Shown here: positions 63,687 to 64,000 of the stretch, piece after piece
Position numbering within the stretch: the first letter of the stretch is position 1
How the letters are laid out: every line of letters starts with the position of its first letter
Assembly (NCBI RefSeq): GCF_020443705.1
Contig: NZ_JAIZZK010000021.1
Location: 19,023-83,022, forward strand
Direction of reading: 5' to 3'
From: Clostridium algoriphilum
GTDB taxonomy: Bacteria > Bacillota > Clostridia > Clostridiales > Clostridiaceae
DNA length: 64,000 bases
Notes under the pieces: model-generated
Told to the model about the DNA's origin: nothing
Seen by the model: the letters and a program-made list of their open reading frames with translations, nothing else
Database searches by the model: none
Program-made: the position numbers and the translations under genes

Positions 63687-63815
63687 ATGTCACATATAGA
63701 CAAAAAAAACAACCAAGAAAGTAAAAAGGTTGGTAAAAAAACAAAGAAAGAATTAGATAGAATGAAGGTAGAAACTGCTAATGAAATAGGAGTTTTTAAA
63801 GAATCTAATAAATAG
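63687..63815 (+). CDS. Short alpha/beta-SASP-like protein
   Basis: AAGGAGGATCTTACA precedes the ATG of a 42-residue Lys-rich protein. The segment KKELDRMKVETANEIGVF matches the first conserved helix of alpha/beta-type small acid-soluble spore proteins (LDxMKxExAxExGV), including the GPR protease-site region. The second half of the usual 60-70 residue protein, including the GGxMxxxxV helix, is absent and the frame ends FKESNK. So it is either a natural short relative or a truncated SASP. Normal SASPs coat spore DNA. Confidence 0.6.
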   Translation: MSHIDKKNNQESKKVGKKTKKELDRMKVETANEIGVFKESNK

Positions 63816-63850
63816 CGTTTATGTTTCTCCTAAAACACCACTAAAATTAG

Positions 63851-63889
63851 TGATAAAGCCTAATAGTTAAACACTATTAGGCTTTATCA
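63851..63889 (+). terminator. Hairpin terminator after the SASP-like gene
   Basis: Perfect 17-base arms TGATAAAGCCTAATAGT and complement with a five-base loop. It abuts the IS256-type end. Confidence 0.7.
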
Positions 63890-63890
63890 G

Positions 63891-64000
63891 GGCCTGTAAA
63901 TAATTTTGTGTAAACAGAATATAATGTACTCTTTCTTGGCAATAATTGAGATAAGTGATTATCAAAGATTGTAAGGAGGAGTATTTTTATGTCAAACATT
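63891..64000 (+). mobile_element. Left end of an IS256-family insertion sequence (continues beyond the window)
   Basis: 63891-63919 is identical (reverse complement) to the solitary end at 20801-20829 and has the IS256-type form CTGTAAATAATTTTGTGTAA. AAGGAGGA then precedes an ATG at 63989, the likely transposase start, of which only four codons are visible. Confidence 0.65.
63989..64000 (+). CDS. Start of probable IS256-type transposase (partial)
   Basis: Only MSNI is visible. The call rests on the ribosome site AAGGAGGA and on the IS256-type terminal repeat 70 bases upstream. The reading frame beyond the window is needed to confirm it. Confidence 0.4.

Overview
The window looks like the chromosome of an anaerobic, spore-forming, low-GC Clostridium. 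It is very AT-rich, with Clostridium-style ribosome sites, a spore coat or exosporium collagen-like protein, a truncated alpha/beta SASP, a SleB-type cortex hydrolase, and a complete core of the lysine-fermentation pathway. No rRNA, tRNA or CRISPR array was recognised.

Layout. 0-5 kb: short-chain acid and hydroxybutyrate genes (GntP permease, 3-hydroxyacyl-CoA dehydrogenase, 3-hydroxybutyrate dehydrogenase, AtoE), with an atoA remnant and two related terminator repeats. 5-10 kb: cydDC, a UbiA/MenA-like prenyltransferase and a cydA remnant. 10-20 kb: a short SerA-like dehydrogenase, an IclR regulator divergent from a UPF0303/SDR pair, a KimA-like K+ transporter between two 116-bp direct repeats, an HxlR regulator, a thioesterase, and an old-yellow-enzyme gene broken by an internal deletion. 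20-24 kb: a decayed zone with an IS256-type end, a promoter followed by a 10-bp tandem repeat, and resolvase, PrpF and transporter remnants. 24-31 kb: pckA, a higher-GC DUF554/LysR block, cfa and citrate synthase. 31-33 kb: mostly non-coding, with a few very small genes.

33-44 kb appears to be one long lysine operon: M20 peptidase, amino-acid ABC transporter, kal, kce, kdd, kamB-like, kamC-like, kamD and kamE, ending in an intrinsic terminator. Its substrate-binding protein has its two lobes in reversed order, consistent with a natural circular permutation. KamDE turns beta-lysine (or D-lysine) into a 3,5- or 2,5-diaminohexanoate. Kdd, Kce and Kal then carry the 3,5 isomer to acetoacetate, crotonyl-CoA and ammonia. 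KamB and KamC are probably ATPases that maintain the B12 mutase. kamA and an intact acetoacetate CoA-transferase are not in the window.

44-64 kb: a GH25 muramidase, an intact FAD/Fe-S enoate-reductase-type enzyme, a TPP riboswitch in front of a gutted thiamine operon, the collagen-like protein, a SleB hydrolase, and a sigma-54 activator with CBS domains next to a sigma-54 promoter and an upstream dyad serving a CoA-transferase. Then come a diguanylate cyclase, an MFS exporter, a BirA-type operator in front of bioF-bioH-bioC, an SH3/L,D-transpeptidase protein, a short SASP, and the left end of an IS256-type element at the window edge.

Pseudogene remnants are frequent: atoA, cydA, an old yellow enzyme, DUF2382, a resolvase, prpF, a carboxylate transporter, an OFA antiporter, thiE and small membrane proteins. 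This suggests recent gene loss around respiration, thiamine synthesis and organic-acid transport.
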